DNA of 56,148 bases from Shewanellaceae bacterium UBA2521 (GTDB lineage: Bacteria > Pseudomonadota > Gammaproteobacteria > Enterobacterales > Shewanellaceae), in NCBI GenBank assembly GCA_002341165.1, contig DDNL01000001.1, positions 1 through 56,148 on the forward strand, written 5' to 3'. Position numbers and translations under genes: made by a program. Of the stretch, positions 17,552-26,353 are shown piece by piece. Under the pieces are notes generated by a model. That model did no database searches, had not been told where the DNA came from, and was given only the letters and a program-made list of their open reading frames with translations. Position 1 is the first letter of the stretch. Each line of letters begins with the position of its first letter.

Positions 17552-18349
17552 TTATCTTGTTCCCGATACTGGCGTATCAGCAAATACAGATGCTTTTCTG
17601 TATGTCCACCATAATAAGCCTATATATTCGTGCCATGCTTCAGTGAAATAAGTTAAATTTCTTACAGAAATCAAAGCACTATTTAACGTAGATAAAGCGA
17701 CATAATCAGTAGGCGCAGGTGTAACCTGAATACCTGCTGCCTCAAAAATCTGCACCGATCTGTGCATATGTAAAGCAGACGTCACTAAAATCACATTTTT
17801 AACACCTTCTACTTGTAAACCCTGTGCTTCTTCAATCGTATCTTTTGCTTCGTGAAGTAAAATAAGCTTTCCATCATAGCCAAGTTCTCGCGCTGCTTGA
17901 GCCATAAGATTTGCATGTGATGATCTATTTCCATGTGAAACATAACCACTGACGACCAAAATGCAAGACTTGTTTGTTGTTTTTAACAGTTCGATTTGTC
18001 TTAACCCTTCCAATAAGCGAGAACGTCCAGTACGAGAAAGCTGCTGCACAGCAGGAAGTTTCGCATCTTCTTGATAGCCGCTTCCTAAAACATGCACAAC
18101 ACAGTGCCCAACTTGAGCATTATTTTGCACAGGATACATGTCTTCCAGATAAGCCAAAGCTGGATAAGTGAGCTTTGAGCAACTACACACAATCAAAAAC
18201 AGCACAATAAAACCTAAAAAAAAATGAAAGAACTTAGGGTAAATGTCTTTTCCTATCCAGTAGATGAGCAATGAAAATAACGAAAAATTCAAGGGCATCA
18301 AACATAAACTAACGATCTTTTTTATAAAAAAACTAAGCTCTATATTCAT
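17552..18349 (-). CDS. elyC: DUF218 envelope protein of the ElyC/SanA type
   Basis: 265 residues from the ATG at 18349, chosen because GAG precedes it and the sequence then starts like ElyC (two N-terminal membrane helices at ~8-28 and ~33-53). The DUF218 domain follows: VVHVLGSGYQ, SRLLEGLRQIELLK, LVVSGYVSHG, AKDTIEEAQGL and LVTSALHMHRSVQIFEAAG, the last being the family hallmark. E. coli ElyC is an inner-membrane factor needed for peptidoglycan synthesis at low temperature; the biochemical activity is unsettled. An upstream ATG at 18382 lacks a binding site. It diverges from the yeaD-like gene. Confidence 0.8.
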   Translation of the reverse strand: MNIELSFFIKKIVSLCLMPLNFSLFSLLIYWIGKDIYPKFFHFFLGFIVLFLIVCSCSKLTYPALAYLEDMYPVQNNAQVGHCVVHVLGSGYQEDAKLPAVQQLSRTGRSRLLEGLRQIELLKTTNKSCILVVSGYVSHGNRSSHANLMAQAARELGYDGKLILLHEAKDTIEEAQGLQVEGVKNVILVTSALHMHRSVQIFEAAGIQVTPAPTDYVALSTLNSALISVRNLTYFTEAWHEYIGLLWWTYRKASVFADTPVSGTR

Positions 18350-18426
18350 GAAATAAACTCTGTATGATAAAGTAATATGCATATCTATTTTATCATAAAA
18401 TAAAGCTTACAGACGAAGGAATACTT

Positions 18427-19275
18427 ATGAGCTATATTGAACACAAAGTACATTCTCAAGGGCTCCAGTATATCGAAGTAAATAGTCCTATGTGCCATGC
18501 ACATATCTTTCTTCAAGGTGCACAAGTCACTCATTTCCAGCCTAAAAACCAACCTTCTTTGCTCTGGATCTCTCAAGCAGAAACTTATGAAAAAGGCGTA
18601 TCCATGCGCGGAGGTATACCGATATGCTGGCCTTGGTTTGGTTTACATCCTGAGCCAGATTATCCTCAACATGGCTTTGCGCGCCATAAAATATGGCACC
18701 TAGAACGTATACAAGAAAGCGAGCAAGAAGTTTTAATCACCTTAACACTACCTACATCAGAGATAGAAACCCAATTTTGGCCACATCGCACTCAGCTGAC
18801 TGTAACTATAGCTTTATCTACACAGCTCAAAATCAGTTTAACAACGCAAAATAATGAAGATTATCCAATCAAGTTTTCACAAGCATTACATACTTATTTC
18901 GATATTCAAAATATTAAAAAGCTTAAAGTAGATGGTTTAGTGAATACACCTTATATTGAGTTCAATCAAAATAAACATCAGACAGCGGGCGAAGTGTCAA
19001 TTTATAAAGAAACGGATCGTATGTACCACAATGCATCGAGCACACAGCAACTCAAAACAACTCAAGGTACTATTGTGGTCAAACGAGAGCATAGCTCTTC
19101 TTGTGTATTATGGAACCCTTGGATCGAGAAATCCAAAAGGCTGAGCAACTTTAATCAGGATGACTACCTGCATATGGTCTGTTTAGAAGCCTGCAATATT
19201 CTTGACGATAGTGTTGACCTAAAGCCGCACGAAACCTTTACTTTAAGTCAAACCATATACTGGCAAACATCATAG
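18427..19275 (+). CDS. yeaD: D-hexose-6-phosphate mutarotase (YeaD family)
   Basis: 282 residues with the aldose-1-epimerase-like beta-sandwich of YeaD. RGGIPICWPWFG (~60-71) and HGFAR are the strongest family signatures; TYFDIQNIKKLKVDGL and the C-terminal VCLEACNI also fit. It interconverts anomers of glucose-6-phosphate and related sugars. AAGGA precedes the ATG. It diverges from the elyC-like gene across a very short (77-bp) gap and is convergent with upp. Confidence 0.9.
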   Translation: MSYIEHKVHSQGLQYIEVNSPMCHAHIFLQGAQVTHFQPKNQPSLLWISQAETYEKGVSMRGGIPICWPWFGLHPEPDYPQHGFARHKIWHLERIQESEQEVLITLTLPTSEIETQFWPHRTQLTVTIALSTQLKISLTTQNNEDYPIKFSQALHTYFDIQNIKKLKVDGLVNTPYIEFNQNKHQTAGEVSIYKETDRMYHNASSTQQLKTTQGTIVVKREHSSSCVLWNPWIEKSKRLSNFNQDDYLHMVCLEACNILDDSVDLKPHETFTLSQTIYWQTS

Positions 19276-19297
19276 CTCGATAGCTTTTTACATCGTA

Positions 19298-19924
19298 CTA
19301 TTTTGTACCAAAGATCTTATCTCCAGCGTCTCCAAGACCCGGTATAATATAGCCTTGCTCATTCAGTTTTTCGTCTATAGAAGCTGTATACAGTTCAACA
19401 TCTGGGTGAGCCACTTCAAGAGCCGATAAACCTTCAGGTGCAGCAACCAAAGTCAGTACTTTGATCTGATTACAATGACGTTTTTTGAGTAAATCAATCG
19501 CAGCAATCATTGTACCTCCTGTTGCCAGCATAGGGTCAACAATCAAGGCTAATCTATTTTCGATTTGATTAGCTAGTTTTTCAAAATAAGGTACTGGCTC
19601 TAGACTTTCTTCATCTCGATAAATACCTATCACAGAGACACGTGCATTAGGCATATGCTCTAATACTGCATCCATCATGCCTAACCCTGCGCGCAAGATA
19701 GGTACAACCGTGACTTTTTTACCTTTAATTTGCTCAATGGTTGTTGTGCCATTCCAAGCTAAAATATCTGTTTTTTCTAATTGAAAGTCTGCTGTTGCTT
19801 CATAAGTTAATAAACTCGTCACTTCATTAGCAAGCTCACGAAACCTCTTGGTTGTGATCTCTTTCATCCGCATTAAACCAAGCTTGTGCTGCACTAAGGG
19901 ATGCTTTACTTCAATGGTTTTCAT
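19298..19924 (-). CDS. upp: Uracil phosphoribosyltransferase
   Basis: 208 residues, exactly the usual length. PRPP-binding loop VDPMLATGGT, plus ILRAGLGMMDAVLEHMP, GIYRDEESLEPVPYF and the C-terminal YIIPGLGDAGDKIFGTK that binds uracil. It converts uracil and PRPP to UMP. It stands alone between the ihfB terminator and yeaD. Confidence 0.97.
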   Translation of the reverse strand: MKTIEVKHPLVQHKLGLMRMKEITTKRFRELANEVTSLLTYEATADFQLEKTDILAWNGTTTIEQIKGKKVTVVPILRAGLGMMDAVLEHMPNARVSVIGIYRDEESLEPVPYFEKLANQIENRLALIVDPMLATGGTMIAAIDLLKKRHCNQIKVLTLVAAPEGLSALEVAHPDVELYTASIDEKLNEQGYIIPGLGDAGDKIFGTK

Positions 19925-19999
19925 CAGTTATAACTCCTTGTATAAGTAGATTTTCACTGTAAAAATATCATATCATGATTACTCAAATATAGTGAGCAT

Positions 20000-20030
20000 A
20001 AAAAAAACACCTTACATAAGGTAAGGTGTT
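20000..20030 (-). terminator. Terminator of the rpsA-ihfB transcript
   Basis: Perfect 10-bp stem AACACCTTAC (20006-20015) / GTAAGGTGTT (20021-20030) with a 5-nt loop; on the minus strand it is followed by a T-run. It lies 24 nt after the ihfB stop and before upp. Confidence 0.88.
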
Positions 20031-20053
20031 TTAAAAACTCTAATAACAGGAGA

Positions 20054-20413
20054 TTACAATTCGATTAAATCGCTTTCATTCTCTTTTTCAGAGTTAATAT
20101 GATTGATATGAGCACTAGGCATTACTTGCGGCTTAAAGATATTCACTCTCTCGCGCAATTCTTTGCCAGGCTTAAAGTGCGGAACCAGCTTTGCTTCAAG
20201 CTCAACAGTTGAGCCTGTTTTAGGGTTACGTCCGCTTCGAGGCGCTCTATAATGTAGACAAAAGCTACCGAAGCCTCTAATTTCAACACGATTACCCTTT
20301 TCAAGAGTTTGAGTCATCTGTTCTAGCATATACTTTACAGAGCTTTCTACATCTTTATGCATCAGATCTGGATTTTTTTCAGCTAGTATTTCGATTAGCT
20401 CGGATCTAGTCAT
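20054..20413 (-). CDS. ihfB: Integration host factor subunit beta
   Basis: 119 residues. Residues 1-94 match IhfB closely: MTRSELIEILAEKNP, EIRGFGSFCLHYRAPRSGRNPKTG with the DNA-intercalating NPKTG arm, and HFKPGKELRERVN. It pairs with IhfA to bend DNA. About 25 extra residues, acidic at the end (SEKENESDLIEL), follow the usual C-terminus. It is downstream of rpsA, 61 nt away, as in E. coli. Confidence 0.95.
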   Translation of the reverse strand: MTRSELIEILAEKNPDLMHKDVESSVKYMLEQMTQTLEKGNRVEIRGFGSFCLHYRAPRSGRNPKTGSTVELEAKLVPHFKPGKELRERVNIFKPQVMPSAHINHINSEKENESDLIEL

Positions 20414-20474
20414 TTTTTCTCTCCGTCACAATCATTCATCAATAAGGATAGCATAAAGCTATCCTTACCTAAGA

Positions 20475-22142
20475 TTACTCGCTGCGAGCAGCTTTGAATG
20501 CTTCAGACATTGCGTTAGACACAGTCTTTTCTTGCTTTTTCAAAGAAGCGATTGCTTTCTTCTCTTCAGACTCATCTTTTGCACGAATAGATAGACTTAA
20601 GACACGAGTCTTTTTATCAACACTCATAAACTTAGCTTCAACAGTTTCACCAACTGTTAAAACAGTACTGGCATCTTCAATTCTATCTCTAGAAATATCC
20701 GCTACACGAATATAACCTTCAACGCCTTCTGCTAATTCAATTGTAGCACCTTTAGCATCAACTTCAGTTATAGTTCCAGAAAGAATTGCACCTTTTTTCT
20801 TATCTGCAAGATAAGAGTTAAACGGGTCTTCATCTAACTGTTTGATACCTAGGCTAATGCGCTCTCTTTCAGCGTCAACAGAAAGAACTACAGCTTCGAT
20901 TTCTTGACCTTTCTTGTATTCACGAACAATTTCTTCACCGTTCTCTGCCCATGAAATGTCAGAAAGATGTACTAGACCGTCAATGCCGCCATCAAGACCG
21001 ATGAAGATACCAAAGTCAGTGATTGACTTGATCTTACCAGAAACTTTATCAGACTTATTGAACTTTGCAGCAAACTCAGCCCAAGGGTTAGCTTTACACT
21101 GTTTCAAACCTAGAGAAATACGGCGACGCTCTTCATCAATCTCAAGAACCATCACTTCAACTGTATCACCTAAATGAACCACTTTAGATGGGTGGATGTT
21201 TTTGTTTGTCCAATCCATTTCAGATACGTGTACAAGACCTTCTACACCATCTTCAACTTCAACGAAACAACCATAGTCAGTTAAGTTTGTAACAACACCT
21301 GACAAACGAGCACCTTCAGGGTAACGTGCACTAATTGCAGCCCAAGGATCTTCGCCTAATTGCTTAAGACCTAGAGAAACACGCGTACGATCACGGTCGA
21401 ACTTCAATACTTTAACAAGGATTTCATCACCCATGTTCACGATTTCGTTCGGATGTCTTACACGCTTCCAAGACATATCTGTGATATGTAGTAGACCATC
21501 GATACCGCCTAGATCAACGAAAGCACCGTAGTCAGTTAGGTTCTTCACGATACCTTTAACTTCCATACCTTCTTGAAGCTTCTCGATTAACTCATCACGT
21601 TCTTGGTTACTTTCTGATTCGATTACAGCACGACGCGAAACAACGACGTTGTTACGTTTCTGGTCAAGCTTAATCACTTTGAACTCAAGCTCTTTACCTT
21701 CGATGTGTGATGTATCACGCATTGGGCGAACGTCAACTAGAGAACCAGGTAAGAAAGCACGGATACCATTTACGTCAACAGTGAAACCGCCTTTAACTTT
21801 ACCATTGATGCAACCTGTTACAGTTTCAGCATCGTTAAATGCTTTTTCTAGATGGATCCAACTTTCGTGACGCTTCGCTTTCTCTCTTGAAAGCTGAGTT
21901 TCACCAAAGCCGTCTTCAACTGCATCGAGTGCAACATCAACTTCGTCACCTACAGCGACTTCTAGTTCACCACGTGCATTTTTAAATTGTTCGATAGATA
22001 TCACGCTTTCAGACTTAAGGCCTGCATCAATGATCACGTTGTCATTTTCTATCTTAACAACTTCACCTTTTAGGATTGCACCTGGGCGTGTTTCGATTTC
22101 TTGTAAAGATTGTTCAAATAAATCAGCAAAAGATTCTGTCAT
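20475..22142 (-). CDS. rpsA: 30S ribosomal protein S1
   Basis: 555 residues with the six S1 RNA-binding repeats of the gammaproteobacterial protein, at roughly 20-90, 105-170, 190-260, 277-347, 364-434 and 451-520. Repeats 3-6 each carry the VxxxxxDYGxFVxxxxxxGLxHxSxxxW pattern; the first two form the ribosome-docking region. It recruits mRNA to the 30S subunit. It lies between cmk and ihfB, in the usual order. The 119-nt leader contains a short hairpin (CTGCA/TGCAG) consistent with, but not proof of, S1 autoregulation. Confidence 0.97.
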   Translation of the reverse strand: MTESFADLFEQSLQEIETRPGAILKGEVVKIENDNVIIDAGLKSESVISIEQFKNARGELEVAVGDEVDVALDAVEDGFGETQLSREKAKRHESWIHLEKAFNDAETVTGCINGKVKGGFTVDVNGIRAFLPGSLVDVRPMRDTSHIEGKELEFKVIKLDQKRNNVVVSRRAVIESESNQERDELIEKLQEGMEVKGIVKNLTDYGAFVDLGGIDGLLHITDMSWKRVRHPNEIVNMGDEILVKVLKFDRDRTRVSLGLKQLGEDPWAAISARYPEGARLSGVVTNLTDYGCFVEVEDGVEGLVHVSEMDWTNKNIHPSKVVHLGDTVEVMVLEIDEERRRISLGLKQCKANPWAEFAAKFNKSDKVSGKIKSITDFGIFIGLDGGIDGLVHLSDISWAENGEEIVREYKKGQEIEAVVLSVDAERERISLGIKQLDEDPFNSYLADKKKGAILSGTITEVDAKGATIELAEGVEGYIRVADISRDRIEDASTVLTVGETVEAKFMSVDKKTRVLSLSIRAKDESEEKKAIASLKKQEKTVSNAMSEAFKAARSE

Positions 22143-22261
22143 AATAAATACTTTAATGTCTTAATTTGCTGCACCATCATCCTGAGTGCAGAGTAGTTAA
22201 TAATAGTCAAGTCATCCTCTACTCGACTGCTAAGGGTTAATTTTAATGCTTTTTACCAGCA

Positions 22262-22945
22262 TCAATACGAAATTTTAATGATCTGCTCGACTACAATATC
22301 AAATACTTGCTCTATGCTCATATTCGTTGTGTCGATCACCAACGCATCACTCGCGGGAATCAAAGGCGCAACAGACCTATGTGTATCACGATGATCGCGC
22401 TGCTTCACATCAGCTAAAACATCCTCCATTTTAACACCAACACCCTTTTCTAGCAACTGATTATAGCGACGTTTAGCGCGCTCTTCAGAGCTGGCTGTCA
22501 AGAAAATCTTTACCGGTGCTTCTGTAAAGACCACCGTGCCCATATCTCGACCATCCGCGATAAGCCCAGGAGACTTATGAAATAGCCTTTGTCTTCGCAG
22601 CAATGCTTCGCGAACACAAGGGAAGGCTGCAACTTTTGAAGCAGCTTGGGAGCAACTTTCAAGGCGTATCTCGCTTGAGACATCTTCTCCCTCGAGCATC
22701 ACTCTTGTCTCATGACCTGAGTCATCAGGTATAAATTCAAGATCTAAATGTGCAGCTAAAGCAGAAAGAGATTCTTCATCAGTTAAAGAAACGTTATGAT
22801 GCATCGCTGCCAAAGCAAGTACTCGATAGATAGCACCACTATCGAGCAAGTTCCATTTAAAGCGATTTACTAATTTTTGACAAAGCGTGCCTTTTCCTAC
22901 ACCACTTGGTCCATCAATCGTAATAACAGGGATTATATCTGTCAT
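22262..22945 (-). CDS. cmk: Cytidylate kinase
   Basis: 227 residues from the ATG at 22945, selected because AAAGGA lies just before it; an in-frame ATG 24 nt upstream has no such site. P-loop GPSGVGKGT at 12-20, SGAIYR, the CMP-kinase-specific insert, DGRDMGTVVF and the RxxQRDxRDxxR-like lid (KQRDHRDTHRSVAPL). It phosphorylates CMP and dCMP. It sits between aroA and rpsA. Confidence 0.95.
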   Translation of the reverse strand: MTDIIPVITIDGPSGVGKGTLCQKLVNRFKWNLLDSGAIYRVLALAAMHHNVSLTDEESLSALAAHLDLEFIPDDSGHETRVMLEGEDVSSEIRLESCSQAASKVAAFPCVREALLRRQRLFHKSPGLIADGRDMGTVVFTEAPVKIFLTASSEERAKRRYNQLLEKGVGVKMEDVLADVKQRDHRDTHRSVAPLIPASDALVIDTTNMSIEQVFDIVVEQIIKISY

Positions 22946-23007
22946 ATTTTTTCCTTTTGAACACTTCATTGTAAAGCTATAAAAAACTGAACACAGTATA
23001 CACTAAA

Positions 23008-24318
23008 TTATGGAATGCATTTAAACTCTAATTGCGTACTTGTCAGACGACTCCATATTTCAAAGTAATTGGGGCAAGTTTTCTTCACACACAGAGGATC
23101 GAGAATCGAAACACCCTGAGTGCTTAGACTGGCTAAAGAGAAGCACATCGCCATTCTATGATCTTGGTAAGTTTCTATCGTTGCATATTGCCATATTTTA
23201 GGTGGTGTAATTTCTATAAAATCTTCACCTTCAACAACCGTTGCGCCGAGCTTACTCAGCTCTATACGCATTGCAGTCAGTCTATCTGTTTCTTTGAGAC
23301 GCCAGTTATAAATACCTTCAATACGCGTTGTACCTGTTGCAAACAAAGCGACCACAGCAAGAGTCATCGCGGTATCTGGGTAATGCGTTGCATCAATATG
23401 TACCGCTTTTAAAGGCTGAGCGCGACGACATATCACACTTTCATCAAGAAAGGAGATCGAAGCCCCCATTTGTTCTAAGACACGAACAGATTCGAGCTCG
23501 CCCTGAATGCTTTTGCGTCCTACACCACGCACTTCAACTTCACCACCACAAATCGCAGCAGCAGCCAAGAAGTAGCTTGCTGTTGAGGCATCTCCCTCTA
23601 TCATAAAGGTGTCTACTGCGCGATAACTCTGACCCGCAGGTATCTCAAATTTATATGGATGCACTTGATCTACTTGCACACCAAAGCGACGCATCAAAGC
23701 AATCGTCATCTCTACATAAGGTCTCGATACCAACTCCCCAGTGATATGCACCACCAGCCCATCAGGCATAAGAGGTGCCATCATGAGCAGTGCAGAAATA
23801 TACTGGCTCGATAACGCGCCAGATATATGCACTTCACGACCTGATAAAGCTCGACCCTGAATACGCAAAGGCGGATAACCTTCTTGCTTGAGGTAAGTAA
23901 TCTGAGCTCCTAAGCTTGTTAGAGCCTCGACCAGATCAGAGATAGGACGCTCTTCCATCCGAGGTTCACCCACCAGCTCAAAGTCACCTTCAATACAGCT
24001 TAAAATCGCTGTAAGAGGCCTCATTGCTGTACCCGCATTACCTAAGAAAAGAGGTTCTAAAGGAGAGGAAAAGCGACCAGACACACCTTGTATAGTGCAG
24101 GTTTGCTTGACTTGATCAAGCTCATAAGACACACCTAAGCTAGATAACGCGTTAAGCATATGCTGCGTATCATCACTCAGGAGCAAACGGGTAATTCTTG
24201 TCGAGCCTTGAGCTAAGCTGGCTAAAAGCAATACACGGTTTGAAATACTTTTTGAACCAGATAAATCAACAGAACCGTCGACAGAATGAATTGGAAAAAT
24301 TTTAACTTGTTTTAACAT
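23008..24318 (-). CDS. aroA: 3-phosphoshikimate 1-carboxyvinyltransferase (EPSP synthase)
   Basis: 436 residues from the ATG at 24318, which aligns with the E. coli N-terminus; the frame is open to 24342 and the binding site is weak for both starts. Class I features: DLSGSKSISNR, FLGNAGTAMRPLTA (PEP site, with Ala in the usual position), GEPRMEERP, SSQYISALLMMAPL, EGDASTASYFLA, and WRLKETDRL with its catalytic Lys/Glu. It makes EPSP for aromatic amino acids. It precedes cmk, mirroring the E. coli neighbourhood. Confidence 0.96.
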   Translation of the reverse strand: MLKQVKIFPIHSVDGSVDLSGSKSISNRVLLLASLAQGSTRITRLLLSDDTQHMLNALSSLGVSYELDQVKQTCTIQGVSGRFSSPLEPLFLGNAGTAMRPLTAILSCIEGDFELVGEPRMEERPISDLVEALTSLGAQITYLKQEGYPPLRIQGRALSGREVHISGALSSQYISALLMMAPLMPDGLVVHITGELVSRPYVEMTIALMRRFGVQVDQVHPYKFEIPAGQSYRAVDTFMIEGDASTASYFLAAAAICGGEVEVRGVGRKSIQGELESVRVLEQMGASISFLDESVICRRAQPLKAVHIDATHYPDTAMTLAVVALFATGTTRIEGIYNWRLKETDRLTAMRIELSKLGATVVEGEDFIEITPPKIWQYATIETYQDHRMAMCFSLASLSTQGVSILDPLCVKKTCPNYFEIWSRLTSTQLEFKCIP

Positions 24319-24442
24319 CAAAAATACATAGCCTGAATCCATTTTAACCGGACTCTAGTTTACCATACTACATATATATATTCATCATGAATGCCAGAGC
24401 AAAAAGTAAAAAGTCATATCTAAGCTTTTGCCTATTATACTT

Positions 24443-26344
24443 TTATACTTTGAACTTACCCACGGTATCTCCTAAATCACCTGCAACAGAACGCAAGCTT
24501 TCCGACATACGAACAAATTCACCTGCAGCTTGCACCATCTGGTCACTAAACTGAGATACCGACTGAATATTGCGACTCACTTCATCGGTCACCGCTCTTT
24601 GCTCTTCTGCTGCGCTCGCAATCTGAGTAGACATATCTGATATTTGCTCAATAGAACGAGAAATCTCATTTAAAGCTTTTGTAGCATTATTCGCTTCTTC
24701 TACACTACCGTTAGCTAAACCAAGACTTTGCTCCATCGTTTTCACTGCACTATCGGTGTTGACCAATAAACTGTCAATCATGGTTTTAATTTCTTCCGTT
24801 GATCCATGAGTTCTTTGCGATAACACTCGTACTTCATCAGCAACAACTGCGAAGCCTCGGCCTTGATCTCCAGCTCGAGCGGCTTCAATGGCTGCATTAA
24901 GAGCAAGCAAGTTAGTTTGTTTCGCAATATCCTGAATGGTTGAGAGAATCGTCGTAATGTTTTGTGTATTAGATTCTAGCTCACTGATAACGTCTGAAGT
25001 ATGACGCACTTGATCGGCAAGCTTAGTAATCGACTCTTTGTTCTTTTGTACAACTTCTTTACCTTGTTCACAGTGTTTAGCTGAATCGACCGTTGCAGTA
25101 GCGGTTCTCTCTGCATTGGAGGCCACCTCTTGAGCCGTGGCTGACATTTGATGCACCGCCGCTGCAATCTGCGTCACCTCAGACTGCTGAGAACTCAACT
25201 GACTCTGTGTTTTCTTCGCCATATTATTAAAAGACATAGAGTGATCACTGATTTGATTCCCCAAAGACACCACTTCAGATATGATCTTATGTAGCTTTCT
25301 AATAAACAAGTTCACTTCGTGAGCAAGCTTAGCAATTTCATCAGAACTGTCGACCTGAACCGAAATCGTTAAGTCCCCTTCACCTTCAGCTAAATCTTTG
25401 ATGGCAATATTCACATCACGCAGGGTTTTCAACATACGGTAAATGAGGATGACCATAATGCCAAGACCTATGACGGTCTCAAAGAAAGCAAAAAGAATAA
25501 TGCCCCATGTATGAGTGTAATAATCATCAAAAACAATCGCTTTATTGGTCAACATCACCATAGAAAAACCGGTTTTGTCGATGATATCTGTAGATACGAA
25601 GCCATCATAATCTTTAATCTTATAAGGCTCTAACTCATAACTTTCACTACTGTATTTATTAATCTGCTCTTGAGTCAAATCAGGTACAATATCTTGAATA
25701 GGTTTAAGCAACTCTTCTTGATAAGGCGAGAATAAAATCGTACCGTCTTTACCCACTAAAACCATATAACTACTTTCTGTAGTCACATCATGAAAGAGCT
25801 TTTCAAGTGCTTTGGTTGTCAAAAATAAGTCACCTGCAATAACTACTTTTCTATTTTGCGCATCGTTTTGCATATAACGTGAAAGCGTTAAAACCATTTT
25901 GCCGGTAAATGCGTCTTTATATACATCTGAGAACACCAAGTCTCCGACGTTCTTCACAGAAGTAAACCAAGGTCTTACAACAGGTGTATAAGTAGGAGGC
26001 AATTCAATTTTAGGCGCAGAATAAAATGATGCATCGGATGCAGCAATATAAGCCGTCATAAAATTACTACTCTTAAACAAAACATTTAAATCACTTTCTA
26101 GTTCTTTCAACTGAGTTAAATCTGCATTGGTGTAACCCATAATACGTTTTTCATGTAAGCCGTAATAAGTTGAAAGCTGCGCTGCACCAAAGGAAAGTAA
26201 ATAATTAGAGTTAGATTGAACACTATGATAAAGATCATTACGCATTTTAAGAATGACGTAGCCATTTTGGAATATTGCAACCAAAAGGCATAATATACCA
26301 AAAATAATAGCTAATTTCGTACCTAATGTTGCTCTTAAACGCAT
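24443..26344 (-). CDS. Methyl-accepting chemotaxis protein with dCACHE sensor (downstream copy)
   Basis: 633 residues. Membrane helices at about 11-31 and 279-302 flank a periplasmic double-CACHE domain that includes YTPVVRPWF and SDVYKDAFTGKMVLTLSR, patterns seen in amino-acid- or amine-binding dCACHE sensors. A HAMP domain follows (~303-355), then a long signalling coiled coil with the hairpin tip EAARAGDQGRGFAVVADEVR. The protein ends VGKFKV with no CheR-binding pentapeptide. The ligand cannot be read from sequence alone. It lies 9 bp after a close paralogue in the same orientation. Confidence 0.9.
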   Translation of the reverse strand: MRLRATLGTKLAIIFGILCLLVAIFQNGYVILKMRNDLYHSVQSNSNYLLSFGAAQLSTYYGLHEKRIMGYTNADLTQLKELESDLNVLFKSSNFMTAYIAASDASFYSAPKIELPPTYTPVVRPWFTSVKNVGDLVFSDVYKDAFTGKMVLTLSRYMQNDAQNRKVVIAGDLFLTTKALEKLFHDVTTESSYMVLVGKDGTILFSPYQEELLKPIQDIVPDLTQEQINKYSSESYELEPYKIKDYDGFVSTDIIDKTGFSMVMLTNKAIVFDDYYTHTWGIILFAFFETVIGLGIMVILIYRMLKTLRDVNIAIKDLAEGEGDLTISVQVDSSDEIAKLAHEVNLFIRKLHKIISEVVSLGNQISDHSMSFNNMAKKTQSQLSSQQSEVTQIAAAVHQMSATAQEVASNAERTATATVDSAKHCEQGKEVVQKNKESITKLADQVRHTSDVISELESNTQNITTILSTIQDIAKQTNLLALNAAIEAARAGDQGRGFAVVADEVRVLSQRTHGSTEEIKTMIDSLLVNTDSAVKTMEQSLGLANGSVEEANNATKALNEISRSIEQISDMSTQIASAAEEQRAVTDEVSRNIQSVSQFSDQMVQAAGEFVRMSESLRSVAGDLGDTVGKFKV

Positions 26345-26353
26345 GGTTCTACC

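Noticed and set aside
17461..17646. 61-codon plus-strand ORF after the VolA-like lipase
   Set aside because: Overlaps the inter-gene hairpin and the end of the convergent DUF218 gene; no ribosome binding site.
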